Shown in pieces: positions 27,856-34,693 of a stretch of DNA of 64,000 nt (position 1 is its first letter; each line of letters starts with the position of its first letter). The notes under the pieces are model-generated. The model searched no databases. It was given only the letters and a program-made list of their open reading frames with translations, and had not been told where the DNA came from. Made by a program: the position numbers and the translations under genes. Source of the DNA: 2-12-FULL-35-23 sp965196985 (GTDB taxonomy: Bacteria > Pseudomonadota > Gammaproteobacteria > UBA12402); assembly GCA_965196985.1 (NCBI GenBank), contig CBDALO010000043.1, positions 119,827 to 183,826 on the forward strand, given 5' to 3'.

Positions 27856-28272
27856 TTGGCTAAAGGTGACTTAAAACGATTACGGACTGCAATGAGCCGA
27901 GTTCACACATTGATTCATTTGGTTAACGTGGATGAAGAATCACTCACGGAGTTTGCGAGTGAAGACGAATACCAACAGATCATTAAAACGCTAGAACGCG
28001 CGGTCTCTGGGATGAAAGAAAAAGCCAAAACCTTACCCCTCGGTACGCGATACTCCGGCACATTCTACATACGCAAGCCTTATACGATGCCAACCGAATC
28101 CGTTCAGGTCACCGGCTCTGCGTTTATGCGCGAGGATTTAATCTCATGGTCAATTGATGAGTCGGTGCGTCCTGATTTTGTTTATGGCGTGTTGCGTGAT
28201 ATCTTTAAGGACAAGGAGCTAAAAGAGCCAATCAAGCGCGAGGAAGGCGAGTTAGTGTTTGCTGACGACTAA
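27856..28272 (+). CDS. Conserved hypothetical protein (module B)
   Basis: 138 residues with a TTG start preceded by AAGGAG at 7 nt. It is the homologue of 9987-10421, sharing LPLGTRYSGTFYIRKPY and GSAFMREDLISW. The conserved place between topB and the ribozyme RNA makes it a backbone gene of the element. Function unknown. Confidence 0.75.
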   Translation: MAKGDLKRLRTAMSRVHTLIHLVNVDEESLTEFASEDEYQQIIKTLERAVSGMKEKAKTLPLGTRYSGTFYIRKPYTMPTESVQVTGSAFMREDLISWSIDESVRPDFVYGVLRDIFKDKELKEPIKREEGELVFADD

Positions 28273-28302
28273 GCGTAACCTTTCACACTGAGAAGAAGAG
28301 CA

Positions 28303-28590
28303 ATGCGAAAATCAGACTGGCATCCTTTTGGTCTAACGAACCGTTTTATTGTGTTACAGCTTTTCATTGCCTTTGGCATGATGAGCCTTTTATTCTTTAT
28401 GCACCCGATCCCGCATGAAAGCCTGAGTTTTGGTTTGTTACTGGGCGCAGGTGTGATTTTTTATGGAGCGTTTTTAGTCTCTTTAATTGCCCAAGTCTAT
28501 CATCAGAAAAAACGACTGTTTTGGCCGATTGCTTGTCTCTCACTACTGAGTTATTTACTGCTCTTTTTTCACGTAATCGGGCGTTTTTAG
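28303..28590 (+). CDS. Small inner-membrane protein
   Basis: 95 residues with three predicted membrane helices (FIVLQLFIAFGMMSLLFFM, FGLLLGAGVIFYGAFLVSLIA, LFWPIACLSLLSYLLLFF). AGAAGAAGAG precedes the ATG. No family recognised and no counterpart in module A. Confidence 0.65.
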   Translation: MRKSDWHPFGLTNRFIVLQLFIAFGMMSLLFFMHPIPHESLSFGLLLGAGVIFYGAFLVSLIAQVYHQKKRLFWPIACLSLLSYLLLFFHVIGRF

Positions 28591-28591
28591 C

Positions 28592-28619
28592 TTGTTTTTA
28601 AGGGTTTTTTTGGTAATAT
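28592..28619 (+). promoter_or_regulatory. Promoter of ncRNA copy 3
   Basis: TTGTTT (28592-28597), a 16-bp spacer, and TAATAT (28614-28619) preceded by TGG. Transcription would start just before the hammerhead at 28629. Confidence 0.6.
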
Positions 28620-28626
28620 AACTCTT

Positions 28627-29001
28627 GAAGTAATGCTGATGAGGTCTCAAAGACTGAAACGCTATGCGTTCATTACTGTTGTCACTGCCGTCCCTTGTGT
28701 CGTGAGCCTAACGCAAGTTAGTGGGACTTTTTGAAAGAACGAGTCACCGTGAGGCAATGCAGTCATTGTCCAAAAAATTCGGGTGAGCGACTAAGCAACC
28801 AGTGCTCTTTGAGCATAAACGAATGACGGCCTGACAGTCTTTCACATCAAGACCGATAATTGATGAGGTAACGTTCATGGATTATCTGTTACCTTCGCCA
28901 AGGCTAATGCAGTCGCAGAAGGGGCTTGATGATTTCACCTGTGATCGACCATTGAGTGCGATCACTTTTCTTTAGCACACCACCAAAGTAGGTGTGTTTT
29001 T
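28627..29001 (+). ncRNA. Hammerhead-headed ncRNA, copy 3
   Basis: Hammerhead 28629-28677: stem I AGTAATG/CATTACT, core CTGATGA (28636-28642), stem II GGTCT/AGACT, GAAA (28656-28659), stem III ACGC/GCGT, cleavage triplet GUU with cutting predicted after 28670. It then has the hairpin GTCCC...GGGAC enclosing GTGTCGTGAGC and CTAAC-GCAA-GTTAG, blocks shared with copy 4 (CCAGTGCTCTT, GAGCATAAACGAATGACG, AAGACCGATAA, GTCGCAGAAGGGGCTT), and 3' hairpins GTGATCG/CGATCAC and CACACC/GGTGTG-TTTTT (28976-29001), the latter a good terminator. It precedes the tail-anchored gene, now with an IS4-type element between. Confidence 0.88.
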
Positions 29002-29212
29002 ACTGTTATGGCTTTAGCCATCAAACCGTTTGAGAGCAGACTTGCGCCTGTTTGGGCAAGAGAGCATGAGATTGACGCTCAAGAGGTTTGAGGTCATAGC
29101 AGATGCAAGACCGTTCAAAATAGAAGGCGTTATTTTGTTGTCAGTGGTTTGCAAGATTGCCATTGGCTTGGCGTGCCGTAATGGCAATCGTTCTTTAACA
29201 ATTGAGAGTTTA
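29002..29212 (+). other. Non-coding stretch before IS4-type copy 2
   Basis: No convincing gene; an open frame from 29030 lacks a ribosome site and homology. It probably is part of the leader of the 30788 gene, displaced by the insertion. A near-palindrome GATTGCCAT.../ATGGCAATC lies at about 29155-29190. Confidence 0.35.
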
Positions 29213-30681
29213 CTGAAAACTACCCAAAATTTAAATCAGCAAAATAATGCTGAAATATTGTGTAAAAATGACTATGCTTTGTCTTTTTAACAAGACTAAC
29301 GAGATGAGTATAAATGTTAAACTTCGCCGATTACGCTGCCCCTCTTTTTTCAAAATTAACTGGGAAAGTTGTTTTAAAAAAATCTATCGACGATTGTAGG
29401 AAAGCTATTAACTGAAGGTAGTTGTAAGTTGTTCAGTTCATCAAAAGATAACAATGAGTATAAAAAGATGATTCGTACACTTACCGGTGAAAATAAAAGC
29501 ACCGATTTAGATCCAATAAAAACAAATGATGTATTGCTAGAACAGAGCTGTGAAAAACTTTCACACGCCAGTAAAATTGATGTTCTTCATGATCCTTCTG
29601 ATATTAGAAAGCCACATAGCAAGCAAACTGAAAATCTAGGTAAAGTAAGGAGTCTGGACGGGGATATTATCAATGGTTACAGCACGCATAACGCAGTTGC
29701 ATTAGTACCTGGTGATAAGGCTGTGCATCTACTATCGCATGTAAGCTACAGCAATAAAGACCCTAAGTTTTTAAAAGCTGAGCATATTAAGAAAATAGAG
29801 GCTGGAAAGCCATTTGAGGGAGATAAAGAGGCCAAGAGTCTTTATGAATCTGGTGATTACTTTAATAAAAAGCTGCTGTCTATTCGTGAAATAGAAAAAA
29901 TAGGAATCTGCCTAAAATCAAAGAATGAAGATGCAACCATTACCCATATTCTAGATAGAGAGTTTGATGATAATGACTATCTCTCACTAATTGATACAAA
30001 CCTAGATCAAGACTTTATTATTCGCTCAAAAATAACAAGAACAATAGAAGGTAGAGGTGATGATGGTAAAAAGCTTAAGCTGATTAACGCTGATTTTGAT
30101 GCTCAAGGCGAAAAGCAATTCCAAAAGTTAACAGTTGGAAAGAATTGCGTACAAGACGGAAAAATAACTATTTATTTTGGAGAGTTTGAGAACATCAATG
30201 CAATTAAAATCCAAATTACAGGCAGAGATGGTAGGAGAATTTTTAAGAATGACATGCTGCTATTAACTAATAAAAAAGTAACGACTTTTGATGAGGCGTA
30301 TGAGGTATACATAGCCTATCTATCTCGTGCGAAAATTGAATATGTTTTTAAATTTCTCAAGGAAGGACTAGGCTGGGAAAATATGCAGATAAAAAATTTT
30401 AAAGGGATACAAAATCTACTGGCTGTATGTTTTTATGTGGCCTCATATTTGTATGAGATAGGTAAGGAAAAAGCTTATGACGATTACGCAATTATGCTAG
30501 CTAAATTAGGAGATGGTAAGGGCAAGGTGACACGACACTTTATTGCGAAGGGTATTAGAAAACTTCTAACGTATCACTTAGTAGAGCAATTTTTTAAAGA
30601 AAATAGTGTTTCTCAAGAAGAACAAAAAGAATTATCGAATTCAGTTCAGGTAGGGAGATAACAATTTTGGGTAGTTCTCAG
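29213..30681 (+). mobile_element. IS4-type insertion sequence, copy 2
   Basis: Same element as at 6251-7719, here in plus orientation between RNA copy 3 and the tail-anchored gene. Terminal CTGAAAACTACCC and GGGTAGTTCTCAG; flanking direct repeat GAGTTTA (29206-29212 and 30682-30688). Confidence 0.9.
29429..30661 (+). CDS. IS4-family transposase (copy 2)
   Basis: 410 residues, differing from copy 1 at one position near residue 42 (K for I). It has the same Y-(2)-R-(3)-E-(6)-K signature. The likely original N-terminus (MLNFADYAAPLFSKLTG..., ATG at 29314) ends at a TGA next to the +1 phase that leads into this frame. Confidence 0.88.
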   Translation: MFSSSKDNNEYKKMIRTLTGENKSTDLDPIKTNDVLLEQSCEKLSHASKIDVLHDPSDIRKPHSKQTENLGKVRSLDGDIINGYSTHNAVALVPGDKAVHLLSHVSYSNKDPKFLKAEHIKKIEAGKPFEGDKEAKSLYESGDYFNKKLLSIREIEKIGICLKSKNEDATITHILDREFDDNDYLSLIDTNLDQDFIIRSKITRTIEGRGDDGKKLKLINADFDAQGEKQFQKLTVGKNCVQDGKITIYFGEFENINAIKIQITGRDGRRIFKNDMLLLTNKKVTTFDEAYEVYIAYLSRAKIEYVFKFLKEGLGWENMQIKNFKGIQNLLAVCFYVASYLYEIGKEKAYDDYAIMLAKLGDGKGKVTRHFIAKGIRKLLTYHLVEQFFKENSVSQEEQKELSNSVQVGR

Positions 30682-30754
30682 GAGTTTAAGCGCAGGCGTT
30701 CGCCTGTTTCACCCTACGGGGAAAGTGTTACTTTCCTCTGGGAAAGGCATGCTT

Positions 30755-30782
30755 TCTCCTTTTTTTTAACTACAGAAGGAGA
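30755..30782 (+). promoter_or_regulatory. Leader hairpin pairing with the ribosome-binding site
   Basis: TCTCCTT (30755-30761) can pair with AAGGAGA (30776-30782), hiding the ribosome site of the next gene, with a T8 tract in the loop. Comparable leaders (C/G-rich hairpin, T7-T8 tract, AAGGAG, ATG) precede the genes at 31448, 31987, 32376 and 32947. Confidence 0.5.
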
Positions 30783-30787
30783 CTGTT

Positions 30788-31351
30788 ATGTCCAATGAAT
30801 CAGGTAGAAAGCAAGAAAGTCATGCAAAACAAGCGATGCAAGCTCGATTGCAAGCCAAAGCGGATGCACAGGTTAAAGCTAGAGCAGCAGTGAAACCGAC
30901 TCAAGCAACGAAAACACCCGTTGCGTCCAGTGCGCCGTGGCTGAAATTACAAGCAGCGCAATTACGTCAAGTTACACTCGGTGACAACGGTGAGTTTCTC
31001 ACCTGCACCAGCAGCAAAGAAGCCCTTGATTTGGTTACTCATATTAAAGGGATCTTTCGGTCACGAGGGTTTGGTTGTTATGCTTTGCATAATTACGTTT
31101 GGATTGTGCCTTTCGTGCATACTAGCGTTCATATACCCGATTTTGAACGGGCAAAAGCCGTTTTGCCCGATTTGAAAGGGGAGTTATTAGCGAAAGCGTT
31201 TCCACAAGAAACGGCTGACGCTAAGAAGTCCGAGCCAACCGTCACCACTAAACAATCTGCAAAAAAAGTCGCTACGGCGGTGTTTTTGTTCATTGCAGCG
31301 ATGGCGAGTTTGGCAACCGCCGTGGTGTATCGAATGGTGAACGCACGTTGA
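30788..31351 (+). CDS. Tail-anchored hypothetical protein (module B)
   Basis: 187 residues. An Ala/Lys/Gln-rich N-terminal region (1-55) is followed by the core shared with 8655-9128 (LRQVTLGDNGEFLTCTSSKEALDLV...SRGFGCYALHNYVWIVPFVH...IPDFERAKAVLPDLKGEL) and a C-terminal membrane helix (VATAVFLFIAAMASLATAVVY). A strong AGAAGGAG precedes the ATG. Function unknown; conserved as the first gene of the cassette after the RNA. Confidence 0.8.
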   Translation: MSNESGRKQESHAKQAMQARLQAKADAQVKARAAVKPTQATKTPVASSAPWLKLQAAQLRQVTLGDNGEFLTCTSSKEALDLVTHIKGIFRSRGFGCYALHNYVWIVPFVHTSVHIPDFERAKAVLPDLKGELLAKAFPQETADAKKSEPTVTTKQSAKKVATAVFLFIAAMASLATAVVYRMVNAR

Positions 31352-31447
31352 TTGTCGTTTGTTCAACAACCCCGTTAGGGAGGTTTTCTTTCCCTAACGG
31401 GAAAGTCTGACTTTCCTGACGGTTTTTTTTAGTTAAGGAGAAACCTG

Positions 31448-31825
31448 ATGTATTCGTATGAAAACACCGTCACGCTTACTGGTAGTATTATTTCGATTAA
31501 GATTATTCAATCAAAAGATTGTGCACCGACTGCGAAAGTAGTCATTCGCTCCGGTTCTGAATGGCATACACTTTTCTTTTGTGATGAGTTAACCCCTGTA
31601 TTCATAGAACAGCAACGTCGTATAGGCGACCCAATGCTGATTGTAGGGACAGAAATTAAAGTACGAGGGAAATTAGCTTATTACAATGATGAGGGTCGTC
31701 GTTTCCTGAATCACGCGAGTAATGCAGTCTGTGTTTTAGATCTCATTAATACGGGTCCTGTTCAGTATGTCACGCGAGAAGAACGCGCAAGGCTGGATAG
31801 GTTATCAGTTGAGGCGGATAGGTAA
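31448..31825 (+). CDS. OB-fold SSB-like protein
   Basis: 125 residues: NTVTLTGSIISIKI (strand 1), AKVVIRS, EWHTLFFCDEL, and MLIVGTEIKVRGKLAYYNDEGRRF follow the SSB fold pattern, but the protein is shorter and lacks the acidic tail with a terminal DIPY/DDIPF peptide. It is probably a second, divergent SSB whose role differs from that of the true ssb at 32376. Its place in module A is taken by the two paralogous broken genes. Confidence 0.65.
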   Translation: MYSYENTVTLTGSIISIKIIQSKDCAPTAKVVIRSGSEWHTLFFCDELTPVFIEQQRRIGDPMLIVGTEIKVRGKLAYYNDEGRRFLNHASNAVCVLDLINTGPVQYVTREERARLDRLSVEADR

Positions 31826-31986
31826 GGCAGTGAGACTTGAGAGTCAGTTGTAATGAGGTAACGCAACACAGCTTGTCTTTTTGAGTGTCGTTTGTTGAAT
31901 CAACTTGTTGTGCAATAACCCCACGGGGAATGTGTCATTCCCTGCGGGGCGTGATGCATTCTCTTTTTTTATTAAAGGAGAAAGTG

Positions 31987-32292
31987 ATGAGCAAAGAAAA
32001 CATTGATTGGAAAGCGATTGAAGCAGAGCTGGAGCAAGCCATTGAGCGTCTTGCACCCCTTGGATTGCCGATTGAAGTCATCGGCAATTGGTTGTGGGTG
32101 ACAGGCGCAGAGAAGGCCGATGCCCCTGCTTTGCAAGAGGCGGGTTTTTGCTGGTCAAAGAGTAAGGCGCGGTGGTATTACCATCCGAAGTCGTTACCCT
32201 TTAACAGTAAAGGTGAGAAAGCATGGCCGATGGAAAAGATTTACAAAACCTTCGGCTCGCAATCTCGCGTAAAAACTCACACAACCGCTTAA
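31987..32292 (+). CDS. Small WLW...RWY-motif protein (module B)
   Basis: 101 residues from MSKENIDWKAIEAELEQ; AAAGGAGAAAG precedes this ATG. It has the VIGNWLWVTG, LQEAGFCWSKSKARWYYHP and AWPMEKIYKTFG segments, homologous to 5564-5881. Unknown function; conserved neighbour of ssb. Confidence 0.78.
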   Translation: MSKENIDWKAIEAELEQAIERLAPLGLPIEVIGNWLWVTGAEKADAPALQEAGFCWSKSKARWYYHPKSLPFNSKGEKAWPMEKIYKTFGSQSRVKTHTTA

Positions 32293-32375
32293 CCTGTTGT
32301 TAGCAGTACCCCAGTAGGGATGAAAGGCCCGAACGGGTCGCTCATCCTTTTTTTTAAATGAAAAGGAGAAAGACT

Positions 32376-32819
32376 ATGTCTTATTGTCGCAATGAAGTTC
32401 AGCTTGTTGGTTATGTTGGACAAATCAATCATTACGAGGAAGCAGGGAAAACCCCGTTTGCTCGCTTTAGTTTAGCCACCAGTCGTCATTATAAAAATAA
32501 AGCAAACGAAGAGGTGGAGAAAACCACTTGGCACACGATCTATTGCTTTGGTAAACGCGCTGAGTTTATCAAAGGCAAAGTCGTGACGGGCAGCTATGTC
32601 TCGGTTTCCGGTACGTTGGAAACCAACGACTGGCTAACCGAGTCCGGTGAGAAGCGAACCAACATGGTGGTGCATGCCAATCACCTGCATCGATTGATTG
32701 ATCGGAAACTACAAGAAAAGCTCGACACACTTAATCAGATGTCCTCCCCTGTGCAAGCCTCACCTAAGCCACCGGCTTATCCTGATGACTTACCCAGTTC
32801 GGATGACATCCCGTATTAA
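32376..32819 (+). CDS. ssb: Single-stranded DNA-binding protein (module B)
   Basis: 147 residues from MSYCRNEVQLVGYVG; an AAGGAG lies before this ATG, so the frame's upstream ATG is unlikely. SSB fold (FARFSLATSRHY, WHTIYCFGKRAEF, GSYVSVSGTLETNDW) and an acidic tail ending SSDDIPY. About half identical by eye to the module A SSB, which shows the two modules are diverged relatives and not a recent duplication. Confidence 0.93.
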   Translation: MSYCRNEVQLVGYVGQINHYEEAGKTPFARFSLATSRHYKNKANEEVEKTTWHTIYCFGKRAEFIKGKVVTGSYVSVSGTLETNDWLTESGEKRTNMVVHANHLHRLIDRKLQEKLDTLNQMSSPVQASPKPPAYPDDLPSSDDIPY

Positions 32820-32915
32820 GGGGTGTTGCTGCGCTTAAACAATCAGTAAGAATGACGGGCAACCGTCATTCTTTTTTTAACCCCAACCGAGGGAGTCATC
32901 CCTCGTTGTGGGGTT

Positions 32916-32940
32916 GCTCCTTCGGTTTTTTTGAAGGAGC
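32916..32940 (+). promoter_or_regulatory. Shine-Dalgarno-sequestering hairpin before methyltransferase
   Basis: GCTCCTTC (32916-32923) and GAAGGAGC (32933-32940) are an 8-bp perfect stem with a T-rich loop; the 3' arm is the ribosome site of the methyltransferase at 32947. A second stem-loop, CCCCAAC...GTTGTGGGG enclosing GAGGGA/TCCCTC, stands just upstream. Confidence 0.6.
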
Positions 32941-32946
32941 GTTGCT

Positions 32947-34029
32947 ATGACAACAGAAAATCGTGTTCATAACAATTTGAAGGCGTTGCGAGCCTTGCGA
33001 AACGGTCAAACCGCTGACGACTTAATGGCGTATACCGGATGGGGTGGCTTGAGAGAGGCCATCTACACCCCTGCTATTTTTAAGGAGTTAAAAGGCTTGA
33101 TCGGCGAGCAAGCGATTGCAAGTTTAAAACAGACGTTAAAGTCCGCTTATTACACACCGGCTTGGCTGGTTCGGTTTATGATGCAATGTTTAGCGAGTAT
33201 ACCGAGCTTATCCTTAGAGGCAGTGCTTGAACCGAGTGCAGGTGCAGGGAATTTTCTTAACGGGCTTAAACGCTTAAACCGCCCTGAGTCTCAACCCTCG
33301 CGTGTGGTGGCTGTCGAGATTGATCAGGTCAGTTGTGAACTGTTAAACGTGATTTACCCCGATGTTGAGGTGCATCACACCGGCTTTGAACGTTTTCAGC
33401 CGGACGAACAGTTTACTCTGATACTGGGCAATCCGCCGTTTGGTCAAATCCAAGTGGACGATCCCGTTCATCAGGATTTAACCCGCTACAGCATTCACCA
33501 TTACTTTGTGGCCAAAGCCATGCGGTTATTAAAACCCAATGGGCTACTGGCCATGGTGTTACCACGCTACTTTTTAGATGCCTCCTGCAAGCAGGTGAGA
33601 CACATCATTGCAGAGGAAGGGGGAACCTTGGTGGCGGCGTTTCGGTTGCCGGATAATTTGTTTAGTGACGCTAAAGTGACTGTGGATATTGTTTTTTTAC
33701 AAAAGACCACCGGCACACTGCCTTGGCGAGAAGCCAGGCGATTTAGCCGTGACGGAAAAAGTGCTTATTTGAATGAGTATTTTTTTACGTACCCCAGTCA
33801 TATTTTAGGGCGACTCGAATTTTTTGAAGTCTATGGCAGAAATGAATTGACCTGTAAATCGACAGGCGATTTGGGTCAATCCTTAGCGATGTCACGCAGG
33901 TGTTTGCAATTGCAGTTAGAACTGCAATGCCTACAGGCTCGTTGTGAAACATTAGTCGCTAATGAGCGTTGGTTGCAAGCTCTGCAAGCAGAGTTAAACC
34001 AGCGTTTTGCTAGTAAGACGAAAGTTTAA
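32947..34029 (+). CDS. N6-adenine DNA methyltransferase (module B)
   Basis: 360 residues, homologous to 3899-4975 over the full length: YTGWGGLREAIYTPAIF, AYYTPAWLVRFM, motif I LEPSAGAGNFL, motif IV LGNPPFGQ, and VEIDQVSCELL. No restriction nuclease is adjacent. Followed by a terminator and conserved promoter-like sequence (CGTGTACAAT), so the two genes after it may be a separate transcript. Confidence 0.87.
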   Translation: MTTENRVHNNLKALRALRNGQTADDLMAYTGWGGLREAIYTPAIFKELKGLIGEQAIASLKQTLKSAYYTPAWLVRFMMQCLASIPSLSLEAVLEPSAGAGNFLNGLKRLNRPESQPSRVVAVEIDQVSCELLNVIYPDVEVHHTGFERFQPDEQFTLILGNPPFGQIQVDDPVHQDLTRYSIHHYFVAKAMRLLKPNGLLAMVLPRYFLDASCKQVRHIIAEEGGTLVAAFRLPDNLFSDAKVTVDIVFLQKTTGTLPWREARRFSRDGKSAYLNEYFFTYPSHILGRLEFFEVYGRNELTCKSTGDLGQSLAMSRRCLQLQLELQCLQARCETLVANERWLQALQAELNQRFASKTKV

Positions 34030-34044
34030 GAAAAGAAGCGGGAG

Positions 34045-34092
34045 CATTGATTAGTAATAATCAAGGCATCTCGCTTTTTTTTCGTGTACAAT
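34045..34092 (+). promoter_or_regulatory. Terminator plus promoter ahead of coiled-coil and TALE-like genes
   Basis: GCGGGAG...CTCGC with a long inner hairpin (TTGATTA/TAATCAA) and T8 ends the methyltransferase transcript; CGTGTACAAT follows directly. The same T8-CGTGTAAAAT arrangement precedes the TALE-like gene of module A. Confidence 0.45.
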
Positions 34093-34124
34093 CCGCGCTC
34101 TTTATTAATCAGAAGGACACTTTT

Positions 34125-34658
34125 ATGCCTGCCAAGAAAAAACCCGTTCAAGCCAAACACGCTGCAACCCCTTTACAACAAATCACCGAGTTTAAGCAAA
34201 CGCTCGCGGCCACTGAATCAAAACTCGAAGGCGTGTGTGAGAAAGCCGTGTATGATTGCACCCAATCAGTGGCGAAGATGAAAGAAAAACTATTGGGCGC
34301 GAAAGAGAAACTCACTACTCAAAAAGCAGCCTTAAAAGAAGCCAAAGCACAACATAAAGCGAAGCCAGGCAAACAAACCGAAAAACGGGTTGCTAAAGCA
34401 AAAGAGACTATTGAGGCCATTGAAGCACTGATTGAGGGTGTTAAAACAGAGATGGACGCATTAAAAGTCCAGCAAGCCGAGATCACGCAAGAGTACAGCT
34501 TTGTCATTAACCGCGCCAAAGCCTTAGCAAAGTTTGAAAAAGAATGGGCGAAGCAAAGCAAGCAAAAAGCGCGAGCCAAAAAGAAACCTGCTAAAAAAAG
34601 CAAAACGACTGCCTCTAAAGCCAAAGCTGAGGCTACGCCTGCTGAGCCAGATGCGTAA
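34125..34658 (+). CDS. Lysine-rich coiled-coil protein
   Basis: 177 residues from MPAKKKPVQAKHA; AGAAGGAC precedes this ATG. Residues 25-150 are a long charged helix with heptad-like spacing (coiled coil), flanked by Lys/Ala-rich basic tails (KARAKKKPAKKSKTTASKAKAE) like those of bacterial histone-like proteins. It may bind or bridge DNA; this is inference from composition. It lies 35 bp before the TALE-like gene and has no counterpart in module A. Confidence 0.7.
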   Translation: MPAKKKPVQAKHAATPLQQITEFKQTLAATESKLEGVCEKAVYDCTQSVAKMKEKLLGAKEKLTTQKAALKEAKAQHKAKPGKQTEKRVAKAKETIEAIEALIEGVKTEMDALKVQQAEITQEYSFVINRAKALAKFEKEWAKQSKQKARAKKKPAKKSKTTASKAKAEATPAEPDA

Positions 34659-34693
34659 CTCACGCTGACTTGATGATGATATGAGTCATTAGC

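Noticed and set aside
29030..29290. 86-residue open frame between RNA copy 3 and the IS4-type element
   Set aside because: It reads through the IS end, lacks a ribosome site and shows no family features.
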